Notes under the pieces: model-generated
The model's database searches: none
Told to the model about the DNA's origin: nothing
What the model saw: the letters and a program-made list of their open reading frames with translations, nothing else
Made by a program: the position numbers and the translations under genes
Assembly (NCBI RefSeq): GCF_009760925.1
Contig: NZ_VRLV01000004.1
Span: 498,308 to 562,307, forward strand
Reading direction: 5' to 3'
Length of the DNA: 64,000 nucleotides
Source: Nonomuraea typhae
GTDB lineage: Bacteria; Actinomycetota; Actinomycetes; Streptosporangiales; Streptosporangiaceae
Part shown: piece after piece, positions 1-7,459 of the stretch
Layout of the letters: every line of letters starts with the position of its first letter
Position numbering within the stretch: position 1 is the stretch's first letter

Positions 1-1353
1 GACGGCACCGGGGCGCCCCCGCGCCGGGACGTCACGATCGTCGTCATCGGAGACCGCATCGCCTGGGTCGGCGGCGGCCACGACGCGCCCCGGCACCGGG
101 GCGCCCGGGTCATCGACCTGCACGGCAAGTTCGTCATCCCGGGCCTGTGGGACATGCACACCCACGGCGTCGCCCAGGAGAAGATCGCCCCGCCGCTGTT
201 CGTCGTCAACGGCGTCACCGGCATCCGGGAGATGTGGGGCTTTCCCGAGATCCACGCGCTGCGCGACCGGATCGAGCGGGGCGAGGTGCTCGGGCCGCGC
301 ATGGTCATCGCCAGCACCATCGTCGACGGCCCGGTCTCGCTGCTGGGACCGCTGTCCGCCAAGGTGCGGACCGAGGCCGAGGCCAGGCAGGCCGTACGCG
401 AGGCCAAGGCCGGCGGCGCGGACTTCCTGAAGATCTACTCCTACCTCGGCCGCGACGTGCTGCCCGCGCTGACCGACGAGGCTGCGAAGCTCGGCCTGCG
501 GGTGGACGGCCACGTGCCGTACCTCGTGCCGATGGAAGAGGCGAGCAGGCTCGGCCAGCGCAGCTTCGAGCACCTGTTCGGCCTGACCCTGGCCACCTCC
601 AGCCGGGAGCCGGAGTTCCGCCGCACGATGGAGGACACTCCGATGGACCCCGCCGCCCCGCGCGCCTGGTTCGAGATGGTGCAGAGCCTGGAACGGCAGG
701 CCGCCGCCAGCTACGACCCGGCCAAGGCCCGCCGCCTGTACGCGGCGCTGATCCGCAACGGGAGCCGGCACTCGCCGACGCTGTGGGTGCTCAACGTGTT
801 CTCCCAGCCCGCCGACACCTATGCCGGCGACCCGCGGCTGAAGTACATCCCCGCGGCCGACCGCGCCTGGTGGGCCGAGACCCTGAAGCTCGTCGCCCCG
901 GACACCCCGGAGGAGATCGCCCTGGAGCGCCGCTACTTCGAGCACCTCCTGACCATGGTCGGGCGGTTGCACCGGGCGGGCGTCGGCGTGCTCGGCGGCA
1001 CCGACTGCTACAACCCCTACGTCATCCCGGGCTTCAGCGCCCATGACGAGCTCTCGCTGCTGGTCCGGGCGGGGCTGTCGCCGATGGCCGCGCTGCAGGC
1101 CATGACCCGAGACGCCGCCCGCTTCCTCGGCCGCGCCGCCACCACCGGCACCGTGGCGCCCGGCAAGCTCGCCGACCTGGTCGCGCTGGACGCCGACCCG
1201 CTGGCCGACATCCGCAACGTCCGCCGCATCCACGCGGTCGTGACCCGCGGGCGCTACCTCGGCCCCGACGACCGTGAGCGCATCCTGGCGGAGGTCGAGG
1301 CGGCGGCCAAGGACCCGGGCATCCCCGCCGCCCGGGCCGCCTGCGCCTGCTGA
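1..1353 (+). CDS. Amidohydrolase (imidazolonepropionase-like), 5' partial
   Basis: This is a metal-dependent amidohydrolase of the COG1228 type, probably cleaving an amide, peptide or cyclic imide bond; the substrate is not readable. The reading frame is open to the left edge, so the true start lies outside the window. Visible signs are the small N-terminal beta-sandwich ending in VIPGLWDMHTH (the HxH metal pair, nt 157-165), a lysine in FLKIYSY (about nt 427-447) that may be the carbamylated bridge, later histidines in DGHVP and FEHLFG, and a metal Asp in LGGTDCYNP. The C-terminus returns to the typical TGTVAPGKLADLVALDADPL strand. No signal peptide can be judged because the start is missing. 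A strong hairpin follows the stop. Confidence 0.85.
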   Translation, partial: DGTGAPPRRDVTIVVIGDRIAWVGGGHDAPRHRGARVIDLHGKFVIPGLWDMHTHGVAQEKIAPPLFVVNGVTGIREMWGFPEIHALRDRIERGEVLGPRMVIASTIVDGPVSLLGPLSAKVRTEAEARQAVREAKAGGADFLKIYSYLGRDVLPALTDEAAKLGLRVDGHVPYLVPMEEASRLGQRSFEHLFGLTLATSSREPEFRRTMEDTPMDPAAPRAWFEMVQSLERQAAASYDPAKARRLYAALIRNGSRHSPTLWVLNVFSQPADTYAGDPRLKYIPAADRAWWAETLKLVAPDTPEEIALERRYFEHLLTMVGRLHRAGVGVLGGTDCYNPYVIPGFSAHDELSLLVRAGLSPMAALQAMTRDAARFLGRAATTGTVAPGKLADLVALDADPLADIRNVRRIHAVVTRGRYLGPDDRERILAEVEAAAKDPGIPAARAACAC

Positions 1354-1359
1354 CGGACG

Positions 1360-1388
1360 GTCCGGGGGAGGCCGGGCCTCCCCCGGAC
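1360..1388. terminator. Bidirectional hairpin terminator
   Basis: A perfect 12-bp stem (GTCCGGGGGAGG at 1360-1371, complement at 1377-1388) with a 5-nt loop sits in the 39-bp gap between the convergent amidohydrolase and phospholipase genes, so it can end transcription from both sides. There is no U-tract, as is usual in actinomycetes. Confidence 0.75.
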
Positions 1389-1392
1389 GCCG

Positions 1393-1923
1393 CTACGCCG
1401 CTTCGTTCTGGTAGTTGAGCTCGGCCTCCAGCTTGACCTGCTGGATCTGCTCGTCGGTCACCTGCAGGCTGCCGAGGTTCTTGACCGCCTGGTAGTACGT
1501 CCAGGCCAGGCCGTTGCAGGTGGACTTGGGCAGTCCCGAGTAACGCGCGCACACTTCGCGCATGTCGAAGTAGAAGGCGTCGTCGATGCGCGCCTTGTTC
1601 GCCGGGAAGGCGTTCATCGCCTTGTAGTTGCGGTAGCCGAAGTCATGGCGGCGGCAGGGCATTCTGAAGTCGAAGCCGAGCGGCTGGTCCGGGCTGCTGG
1701 AGCACAGGTCGGTCGACCAGTCGAAGTTGTAGTCGGCCCATGCGGCCTGGTTCTGCCAGGCGGCGTGCCAGGCGTTGAAGCTGGTGGCGTTCGGCTGGCT
1801 GAAGGCCGACATCGCGGCGAGCTTCTGCTCCGGCGTCACCGCGTGGGCGGGCAACGCGAATCCGAGAACGGCGATCAGGGAGAGGAAGGCGGCGGATAAG
1901 GCGGAGATTGACCGTCTCACCAT
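1393..1923 (-). CDS. Secreted prokaryotic phospholipase A2
   Basis: This 176-residue exported protein belongs to the prokaryotic phospholipase A2 family (the Streptomyces violaceoruber PLA2 type), which hydrolyses the sn-2 ester of phospholipids with Ca2+. Residues 1-28 form a signal peptide ending ALPAHA. The catalytic signature PCRRHDFGYRNYK supplies His93 and Asp94; Asp114 has the spacing of the second catalytic Asp. Four cysteines in the mature part (C74, C90, C125, C136) fit the two conserved disulfides. The length is normal for the family. The ATG is preceded on the minus strand by AAAGCAGG. It appears monocistronic: it ends at a shared terminator, and the 150 bp upstream hold no gene. 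Confidence 0.9.
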   Translation of the reverse strand: MVRRSISALSAAFLSLIAVLGFALPAHAVTPEQKLAAMSAFSQPNATSFNAWHAAWQNQAAWADYNFDWSTDLCSSSPDQPLGFDFRMPCRRHDFGYRNYKAMNAFPANKARIDDAFYFDMREVCARYSGLPKSTCNGLAWTYYQAVKNLGSLQVTDEQIQQVKLEAELNYQNEAA

Positions 1924-2073
1924 GAGAACCTGCTTTCACTGCCAGGGGGTGTCTGGATGAATGCGGTGGCAAGGTTCGCCCGACGACCTAACAATGAAGC
2001 GAAGCGCCGGAGAACTGAAAGCAGATCTTGTTCAAGTTTTCCGGAAGGGTTTGCGGACAGTCGCCGTTTACAG

Positions 2074-2517
2074 TCAGCCGGATTTCCGGGTCAGCAAGAT
2101 GCGTAGCGACCAGCCGGCCGCCCACAGCAGGAGCACGGCCACGAGCGCGCCGCCGCCGGCCACGGTCAGCCCCGCGCCGATGTTCGCGCCGATGGTGCCC
2201 GCGGTCACGACCCGCGCGCCCGCTCCGGCGAGCGCCCCCGCGGCCAGCGCCGGCCCGAGCGCGGCCCACCAGCGGCCGTCGAGGCGGCCCCGCCGTGCCG
2301 ACCAGACCAGGAAGACGAGCGCGCCGGCCACAACGAGCACCGCCAGCAGGCCGGCGACCCGCTCGACGCCCGCGCCGAGGTCCGGCGGCCGTACCGCATA
2401 GTCGAGTTCGGCGCCCGGCGGCGCGGTCGCGCTCAGGTCTCCCACCAGCCACCACACGGCCACCGGGGTGGCGAGAATGCAGCCTGCCGCGGCGGCGGCG
2501 CGTGCTCCGTTCGGCAT
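2074..2517 (-). CDS. Integral membrane protein, unknown function
   Basis: A 147-residue protein with about four hydrophobic segments (roughly residues 8-26, 54-71, 83-98 and 108-134) and a short basic C-terminus (LLTRKSG). I do not recognise the family. The ATG at 2517 has a good purine-rich site (GGAGGGG) upstream. It lies downstream of the next minus-strand gene with a 90-bp gap, so it may be transcribed separately. Codon use matches its neighbours. Confidence 0.6.
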   Translation of the reverse strand: MPNGARAAAAAGCILATPVAVWWLVGDLSATAPPGAELDYAVRPPDLGAGVERVAGLLAVLVVAGALVFLVWSARRGRLDGRWWAALGPALAAGALAGAGARVVTAGTIGANIGAGLTVAGGGALVAVLLLWAAGWSLRILLTRKSG

Positions 2518-2607
2518 GAGGACCCCTCCAGGGGCTCGGGGCGTCCGGCGATCCTCATGCTGTCATGCCGGCGTCGCGCGCACAGGGCGATCATGGCCAC
2601 CACCGGT

Positions 2608-3075
2608 TCAGCTCCGGTCGTAGAAGATCCCCAGGCGGTCGATGCGCCAGAGCTGGCCGTACACGATGAGGACGGCGCCGAAGACGGTCGGCCAGAGCTG
2701 CAGCGCGATCAGCCCCCAGACCAGCATGGCGAGCCCGGCCACGGCGCCGATCACCCAGATGCGCTGCACGACGCGGAATCCGTCGGGCATGGCGGAGCGG
2801 TCGCGCAGCCAGAGTCTCTCGCCGAAGATGCCCCGGGAGGACCAGGCCGACGGCTCGGAGACGGGCGGGAAGACGTGCGGGTTCGCCCACAGCCAGAGGG
2901 CCACGAGGCCCAGCGGGACCAGGGCCCACCAGCCGAGCCACACGCGGCTCCAGATCGCCAGGATGGCCAGCGGGATCGCGGCGAACCTGGTCCAGACGCT
3001 CCAGGGGTTGGCGTGACGCTTCCACGCCTCGTCGGTCATGCCGGCCATCTGGGAGTACTTGTCGAGAAGACTCAT
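2608..3075 (-). CDS. Small membrane protein (DUF6653-like)
   Basis: A 155-residue protein with two hydrophobic hairpins (about residues 30-65 and 107-140) separated by a polar loop, beginning MSLLDKYSQMAG and ending with WRIDRLGIFYDRS. The arrangement resembles small membrane proteins annotated as DUF6653; this is from memory and the function is unknown. Its ATG overlaps the stop of the upstream tetR gene (ATGA, 3072-3075), so the two are translationally coupled. The membrane protein is therefore probably controlled by that regulator, for example a membrane-stress or drug response. Confidence 0.6.
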   Translation of the reverse strand: MSLLDKYSQMAGMTDEAWKRHANPWSVWTRFAAIPLAILAIWSRVWLGWWALVPLGLVALWLWANPHVFPPVSEPSAWSSRGIFGERLWLRDRSAMPDGFRVVQRIWVIGAVAGLAMLVWGLIALQLWPTVFGAVLIVYGQLWRIDRLGIFYDRS

Positions 3076-3668
3076 CGGAGCATCCCCCTTGCCAGGGTCG
3101 TGATGGTGGCCTCGAGCACCTGCTCGTAGGCGGGGCCGAAGCGGTCGCGGTGCACGACGACCAGGCCGACGGTGCGGATGACGCCGGCCAGGGTCTCCGG
3201 CGCGAGGTCGGTGACGATGACGCCGTCGCGCTGGCCCGCGGCCAGGTAGTCCAGGAGCGGCGTGACGATCTGCGGGGTGATCCGGGCGATCTGCTCGGGG
3301 CCGACGCGCCGGGCCACCGCCTCGAGTTCTTCCGGGCGGGTGAGGAGGCGCCGGTAGAGGGGGTCGGAGGCGAGCACGTCCGTGATCGCGTGCATGAGGG
3401 TGACCAGGCCCTTCTCGCCCGGGGGGAGCGCCAGCGCGGCGGAGACGGCGGCGGTGACCCGGGGTGCCCGGTTGAGCATGATCTCCAGGTAGAGCGACTC
3501 CTTGGAGTCGAAGAAGGCGTAGAAGCTGCCCTTGGCGATCCCGGCGGGGCCGACGAGATCGTCCAGCGAGGTCTTTTTCAGGCCCTGGGTGGTGAACAGC
3601 TCCTCGCCCGTGTGGAGGAGCGTGCGCGCGATGCGCTCCTTCTCCTCCGGCGTGAAGGCGGTGGCCAT
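3072..3668 (-). CDS. TetR-family transcriptional regulator
   Basis: A 198-residue repressor with an N-terminal TetR helix-turn-helix (TSLDDLVGPAGIAKGSFYAFFDSKESLYLEIM, in pieces: TSLDDLVG, AGIAKGSFYAFF, KESLYLEIM) and a helical ligand-binding domain. I place the start at the ATG at 3668 (MATAFTPEE) rather than at 3689, because AAAGGAG lies 8 nt before it. The upstream ATG sits inside a palindrome that also covers this ribosome-binding site. The gene overlaps the downstream membrane-protein gene by 4 bp. The operator overlapping its own leader implies autorepression. Confidence 0.85.
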   Translation of the reverse strand: MATAFTPEEKERIARTLLHTGEELFTTQGLKKTSLDDLVGPAGIAKGSFYAFFDSKESLYLEIMLNRAPRVTAAVSAALALPPGEKGLVTLMHAITDVLASDPLYRRLLTRPEELEAVARRVGPEQIARITPQIVTPLLDYLAAGQRDGVIVTDLAPETLAGVIRTVGLVVVHRDRFGPAYEQVLEATITTLARGMLR

Positions 3669-3669
3669 A

Positions 3670-3700
3670 GCTATGACTCCTTTGGTCATTGAGTCATAGC
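3670..3700. promoter_or_regulatory. Palindromic operator over tetR leader
   Basis: A perfect 10-bp inverted repeat, GCTATGACTC at 3670-3679 and GAGTCATAGC at 3691-3700, with an 11-bp spacer. It covers the Shine-Dalgarno region of the TetR gene starting at 3668. Position and symmetry are typical of TetR autoregulatory operators. The promoter is not identifiable by eye. Confidence 0.65.
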
Positions 3701-3707
3701 CTACCTC

Positions 3708-4862
3708 CTATCGGCGGACGGCGAAACGCTCTCCTGATGCCTCGATGCGCTTGATCTCCGTGCGGAAGAAGCGGGCGAGCTCGGCGCACGCCTCCGGATT
3801 CACCGGGCCTCCCTCGCGTTTGGGCAGGTCGGGGTACGGGCTGCCGATGACGAAGATGTTCTCGTCGTTGTAGAGATTGGCCGGCGCCGTGTAGTTGAAG
3901 CTGCCCGCGATGACGACGCTCTCGTCGATGACCATGAGCTTGTGGTGCAGCTTGCCGAAGCCGTCGACGTCCTTGGGGAAGAACAGCTCGATGCGGGCGC
4001 GGTCCAGGTCGTGGGTGGCGGCCCAGGCTTGGACGCCCTGCCCGGGGTCCACCGCGCCGCTGACGGAACGCTTCGCCGCGGCCAGGGCGATCATGGCGTC
4101 GTCGATGCCGGAGGAGCCGGAGAAGGTGAAGATGGCGAAGTCCACCCGTTTGGTGGCCTTGAGCATCTGCTTGATGATCTCCAGTTCGGGCGCGTGGTCG
4201 GGGGCGAACAGCACCTTCACCGGCACGCCGTTGAGGTTGTACGCCGCCGGCACCTTGCCGTGGGCGCCCCGGCCGAACTGGCCGGTCCGCATCTGGGCGA
4301 ACTCGGTGGTGTAGGTACGGCAGATGCGCGCATCATGAAAAATCACGATGTGGTTGAGGTTGTTGTGGCAGTCCGTCGTGGTGAAGTTCGCCGAGCCCGA
4401 CAGGATCGCCGACGACGGAAGCGCTCGTTCGCGGAAGTCGCGGATGATGAACTTCTGGTGGAAGATCGCCGGGTTGTAGTCCGCCTTCACGTCGACGTTG
4501 CAGCGCAGCAGTGCCGACAGGATCGTGCGGTTGGGCTCCAGGCTCCTGCGGCCGGCCTCCAGCCCCCACTGGACGCGGCGGCGGGCCGCGGCCGCGTCCT
4601 CGCCCCGCAACGCGGTGATCCTGGGCACCTTGGCGGTGACCAGATAGTCCTGCTCCAGAACCATGCGGACGCTGACCCCGCGAAAGCGGGCGTCGAGGAT
4701 GGCCTGCGCGATGGGCTCGGAGTCGAGCTCCTGCACGGCTATGTCGAGATGACGCCTGGCGCCACCGATGAAGTCGATGATGACCTGTTCGAGGTTGTCG
4801 GCGGCCCCCAGTTCGGCAGGCCCGACAAACGCCTCAATCTTTCCCCCGGCAAATACCGTCAT
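3708..4862 (-). CDS. Phospholipase-D-like (HKD) phosphodiesterase
   Basis: A 384-residue protein with two PLD half-domains, each with a complete HxK(x)4D motif: H135-x-K137...D142 in FHQKFIIRD and H306-x-K308...D313 in HHKLMVID. Both are followed by the characteristic SGSANFT and AGSFNYT. The two halves form one active site for phosphodiester chemistry on phospholipid or nucleic acid; the sequence does not tell which. No signal peptide or membrane segment is visible, so it is probably cytoplasmic. It could be a nuclease or a cardiolipin-synthase-like enzyme; the lack of an anchor argues against the latter. It precedes the tetR gene on the same strand by 39 bp, with an operator between. Confidence 0.8.
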   Translation of the reverse strand: MTVFAGGKIEAFVGPAELGAADNLEQVIIDFIGGARRHLDIAVQELDSEPIAQAILDARFRGVSVRMVLEQDYLVTAKVPRITALRGEDAAAARRRVQWGLEAGRRSLEPNRTILSALLRCNVDVKADYNPAIFHQKFIIRDFRERALPSSAILSGSANFTTTDCHNNLNHIVIFHDARICRTYTTEFAQMRTGQFGRGAHGKVPAAYNLNGVPVKVLFAPDHAPELEIIKQMLKATKRVDFAIFTFSGSSGIDDAMIALAAAKRSVSGAVDPGQGVQAWAATHDLDRARIELFFPKDVDGFGKLHHKLMVIDESVVIAGSFNYTAPANLYNDENIFVIGSPYPDLPKREGGPVNPEACAELARFFRTEIKRIEASGERFAVRR

Positions 4863-4903
4863 GCCGTATTTATTCCACTACAGAGGGTGACGTAACCGCT
4901 GGG

Positions 4904-5104
4904 GTGGAACGCTGGGGAACCGTATGGAACGCCCTCCTTTCTGGGAGCCTGCCGAGCCGGCGGGCGGGGAAGACGGGGTGGTCGGGTCCGGTGGACATCT
5001 GGAACGACGGGGTCCCTCGCGCGCGGGGCGGAGCCGTACGGGCGCTACTGATCGTCGCGGACGACATGCACTGGACGGAGGCCGGCTCCGCCCCCTGCCG
5101 GTGA
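4904..5104 (+). pseudogene. Possible remnant of an AAA/LuxR-type ATPase
   Basis: The 268-bp gap 4863-5130 has no convincing gene. One short frame ends ALLIVADDMHWTEAGSA, which looks like a Walker B strand of STAND/LuxR-type ATPases (usual pattern: hydrophobics-DD-HW-D). The flanking sequence shows no Walker A or HTH, so at best this is a decayed fragment. Chance similarity cannot be excluded. Confidence 0.25.
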
Positions 5105-5130
5105 GCGCGGGCTCGGAGACGTGCGGGCCC

Positions 5131-5763
5131 TCATGACCTCCGGGCGGCGGCCAGGTCGGTGGTGATGCGGCCGGCGCTGATCGCTTCGCCGGGCAGCGGG
5201 CCGGCCCCGTGCGGGCGCAGGCCGTCCAGCAGGGTCGCGAGCATGCGGGCGCGCACGTCGTCGTTGAGCGCGGCGGAGATCGTGGGCAGCGGCCGCGTCA
5301 GCACGGCCAGGAACATGACGAGGTCGGCGGCCCCGACGTCCGCCCGCAGCGCCCCCTGCTCGCGAGCCGCCGCGACCAGGGCGTTCAGCGCCTGCAGCAG
5401 TTTCTCTCGGGCGACGGCGAAGCCGGGCTCGTCCTCGGCGTACCCCCCGAGGATCGGCAGCATGGCGACGACGCGCCGCTCCACGACCTGGGTGGCGAAC
5501 GCGGTGAGCGCCTGACCGGCGGTGGGATGGGCGGACAGGGCGTCGGCGGCCAGCGCGGCCACCTGGGTCATGTGGTCGAGGACCACGCACCGGATGAGTT
5601 CCCCGCGGGTCGGGAAGTGGCGGTAGAGGGTCGCGTTGCCGACGCCGGCCCGCTCGGCGATCTGGTCGAGCGGGGCCTCGGGGCCCTGGTCGAGGAAGGC
5701 CAGGTGCGCGGCGCGCAGGATCTGCTCCCGGTTGCGCCGGGCGTCGGCGCGCAGCTCTTTCAC
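5131..5763 (-). CDS. TetR-family regulator of the adjacent monooxygenase
   Basis: A 210-residue repressor. The N-terminal HTH reads APLDQIAERAGVGNATLYRHF, in pieces APLDQIAERAG and VGNATLYRHF, followed by PTRGELIRCVV; the rest is a helical effector domain. It is divergent from the FAD-monooxygenase gene across 90 bp containing an inverted repeat, so it very likely represses that gene and itself in response to an aromatic or polyketide-like ligand. The ATG at 5763 begins MKELRADARRN, a normal TetR N-terminus. Confidence 0.85.
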   Translation of the reverse strand: MKELRADARRNREQILRAAHLAFLDQGPEAPLDQIAERAGVGNATLYRHFPTRGELIRCVVLDHMTQVAALAADALSAHPTAGQALTAFATQVVERRVVAMLPILGGYAEDEPGFAVAREKLLQALNALVAAAREQGALRADVGAADLVMFLAVLTRPLPTISAALNDDVRARMLATLLDGLRPHGAGPLPGEAISAGRITTDLAAARRS

Positions 5764-5789
5764 GAAATATCCCCCTAACCGTGGACTCT

Positions 5790-5842
5790 CTCCCCGCTTA
5801 TGTTAGCGTGCCAAGAAAGCGGGGAGTTTCCCCCCACTTATG
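5790..5842. promoter_or_regulatory. Inverted and direct repeats between tetR and monooxygenase
   Basis: CTCCCCGCTT (5790-5799) is repeated in perfect inverse as AAGCGGGGAG (5817-5826) with a 17-bp spacer. The segment CCCCGCTTATG (5792-5802) also recurs as CCCCACTTATG (5832-5842) in direct orientation, 40 bp apart. The elements lie centrally in the divergent intergenic region and are the best candidates for the TetR operators. Confidence 0.55.
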
Positions 5843-5853
5843 AAAGGGATGAG

Positions 5854-7107
5854 ATGGGATCGATCCCGAGAACCTCGGTCTCCTGCGTCGTCGCCGGCGG
5901 TGGCCCCGCCGGCATGGTGCTCGGCCTGCTGCTGGCCCGTTCCGGCGTGGAGGTGGCGGTGCTGGAGAAGTACCCCGACTTCCTGCGCGACTTCCGCGGC
6001 GACACCGTGCACGCCTCCACCCTCGGCCTCCTCGACGAACTGGGCCTGGGCGAGCGCTTCGCCGCCCTGCCCCAGCAACGCGAACGACGCCTCGTCATGC
6101 GCTTCGACGACGGCGCCGTCAGCGAGGACTTCACCCGCCTGCCCGGCCGCCACCAGCACATCGCGCTGGTGCCCCAATGGGACTTCCTCAACCTGCTGGC
6201 CGACGCCGCGAGCACGGCGCCCGGCTTCCACCTCGCGCAGAACGCCGAGGTGGACGACCTGATCACGACCGCCGGCCAGGTGCGCGGGGTGCGCTACCTG
6301 GACAAGGACACCGGGCGGGCGCACCGGCTCGAAGCGCCCTTGGTCGTGGCGGCCGACGGGCGGCACTCGACGGTACGCCGCCTGCTGGGCCTGCGCCCGC
6401 GCGCCGCCGCCACCCCGCACGACTGCCTGTACGTCCGCATTCCACGCGCAGAAGGCGACCCGGAGGGCACCGTCCTGCGCTTCTCCGCCTCCGGCGGGCT
6501 GATCATGATCAACCGTGGCGACTACTGGCAGGCGGCCCTGCTGATCGGCAAGGGTACGGCGGAGGCCGCCCTGGCCGATGACGGCGCCTGGGTGCGCCGG
6601 ACGATCGCCCGGCTGGCGCCGTACACCGCGGACCGGACGGCCGGGATCGCCGCCTGCGACATCGCGGCGCTGCAGATCCGCATCGACCGGCTGGACCGCT
6701 GGTGGACACCGGGTGCCCTGCTGATCGGCGACGCCGCGCACGCCATGTCCCCGATCGCCGGAGTCGGCATCAACCTGGCCGTCCAGGACGCCGTCGCCGC
6801 CGCCCGCATCCTGCTGCCCGGCCTGCGCCGCGGCCACGTGTCCCCGAAGGACCTGGCCCGCGTGCAGCGCCGCCGCCGCTGGCCGGCGGCGGTCACCCAG
6901 TTCGCCCAGAAGCGCGCCCAGGCCGGCTTCGTGGCCGCCGCCGTCGCGGAGGAGGACGGGACCCCGCCCGAACCGCTGCGCCTCCCGCAACCCCTGCGCA
7001 CGCTGCGGCACTGGAGCGGCTTCCCGCATCTGTTCGGCCGCGTGGTCGCGCTGGGGCTGCGGCCCGAGCGGCTCACCGGCCCCCTGGAGCCGCTGCGCCA
7101 TGCGTAA
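5854..7107 (+). CDS. FAD-dependent aromatic-type monooxygenase
   Basis: A 417-residue flavoprotein of the PHBH/PheA-TfdB group that hydroxylates an aromatic or similar substrate with NAD(P)H and O2. The N-terminal Rossmann motif is VVAGGGPAGMVLGLLLA with the acidic end of strand 2 in VLEKYPDF. The second FAD motif is LIGDAAHAMSPIAGVGINLA about two thirds along. I chose the ATG at 5854 (MGSIPRT) with AAAGGGATGAG just upstream; an in-frame start at 5800 would run through the operator region. The next gene overlaps the stop by 8 bp. The host TetR is divergent, suggesting inducible detoxification or tailoring. Confidence 0.87.
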   Translation: MGSIPRTSVSCVVAGGGPAGMVLGLLLARSGVEVAVLEKYPDFLRDFRGDTVHASTLGLLDELGLGERFAALPQQRERRLVMRFDDGAVSEDFTRLPGRHQHIALVPQWDFLNLLADAASTAPGFHLAQNAEVDDLITTAGQVRGVRYLDKDTGRAHRLEAPLVVAADGRHSTVRRLLGLRPRAAATPHDCLYVRIPRAEGDPEGTVLRFSASGGLIMINRGDYWQAALLIGKGTAEAALADDGAWVRRTIARLAPYTADRTAGIAACDIAALQIRIDRLDRWWTPGALLIGDAAHAMSPIAGVGINLAVQDAVAAARILLPGLRRGHVSPKDLARVQRRRRWPAAVTQFAQKRAQAGFVAAAVAEEDGTPPEPLRLPQPLRTLRHWSGFPHLFGRVVALGLRPERLTGPLEPLRHA

Positions 7108-7456
7108 CCCGGTGTTCCTCACGATCAACGTGCTCGCGACCCTGCTGACCATGGTCGTCTCGGTTCTGGTGATCGCCGATCCGGGCTTCGCCCTGCCCGC
7201 CGGAGCGGAGGTGACCGCGGCCGTGGACACCTTCGCCAGGGCGACCTCGATCCGGTCCCTGGCGATCGGCGCCGTGCTGCTCGTGCTGCTGGCCCGCGGC
7301 GCGCGCTCCGGGACGCTCGCCCTGCTGTGGGTCACCGGCCTGCTCCAGGCCGGCGACGCGGTGGTGCACCTGCTCAACGGCCATCCGCCGGCCGCGGCGG
7401 GCGCGGCGCTGGCCGTGGCCGCCTTCGGTTCGGCCTGGTGGCTGGCCGGGCACTGA
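7100..7456 (+). CDS. Small four-helix membrane protein
   Basis: A 118-residue protein almost entirely composed of four transmembrane helices (about residues 5-26, 50-66, 72-90 and 97-116). It overlaps the monooxygenase gene by 8 bp (ATGCGTAA), so it is co-translated. It may be an accessory membrane protein related to small DUF4267-like families; the function is unknown. The gene stops 3 bp before the convergent nitrate operon ends. Confidence 0.65.
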   Translation: MRNPVFLTINVLATLLTMVVSVLVIADPGFALPAGAEVTAAVDTFARATSIRSLAIGAVLLVLLARGARSGTLALLWVTGLLQAGDAVVHLLNGHPPAAAGAALAVAAFGSAWWLAGH

Positions 7457-7459
7457 GCT

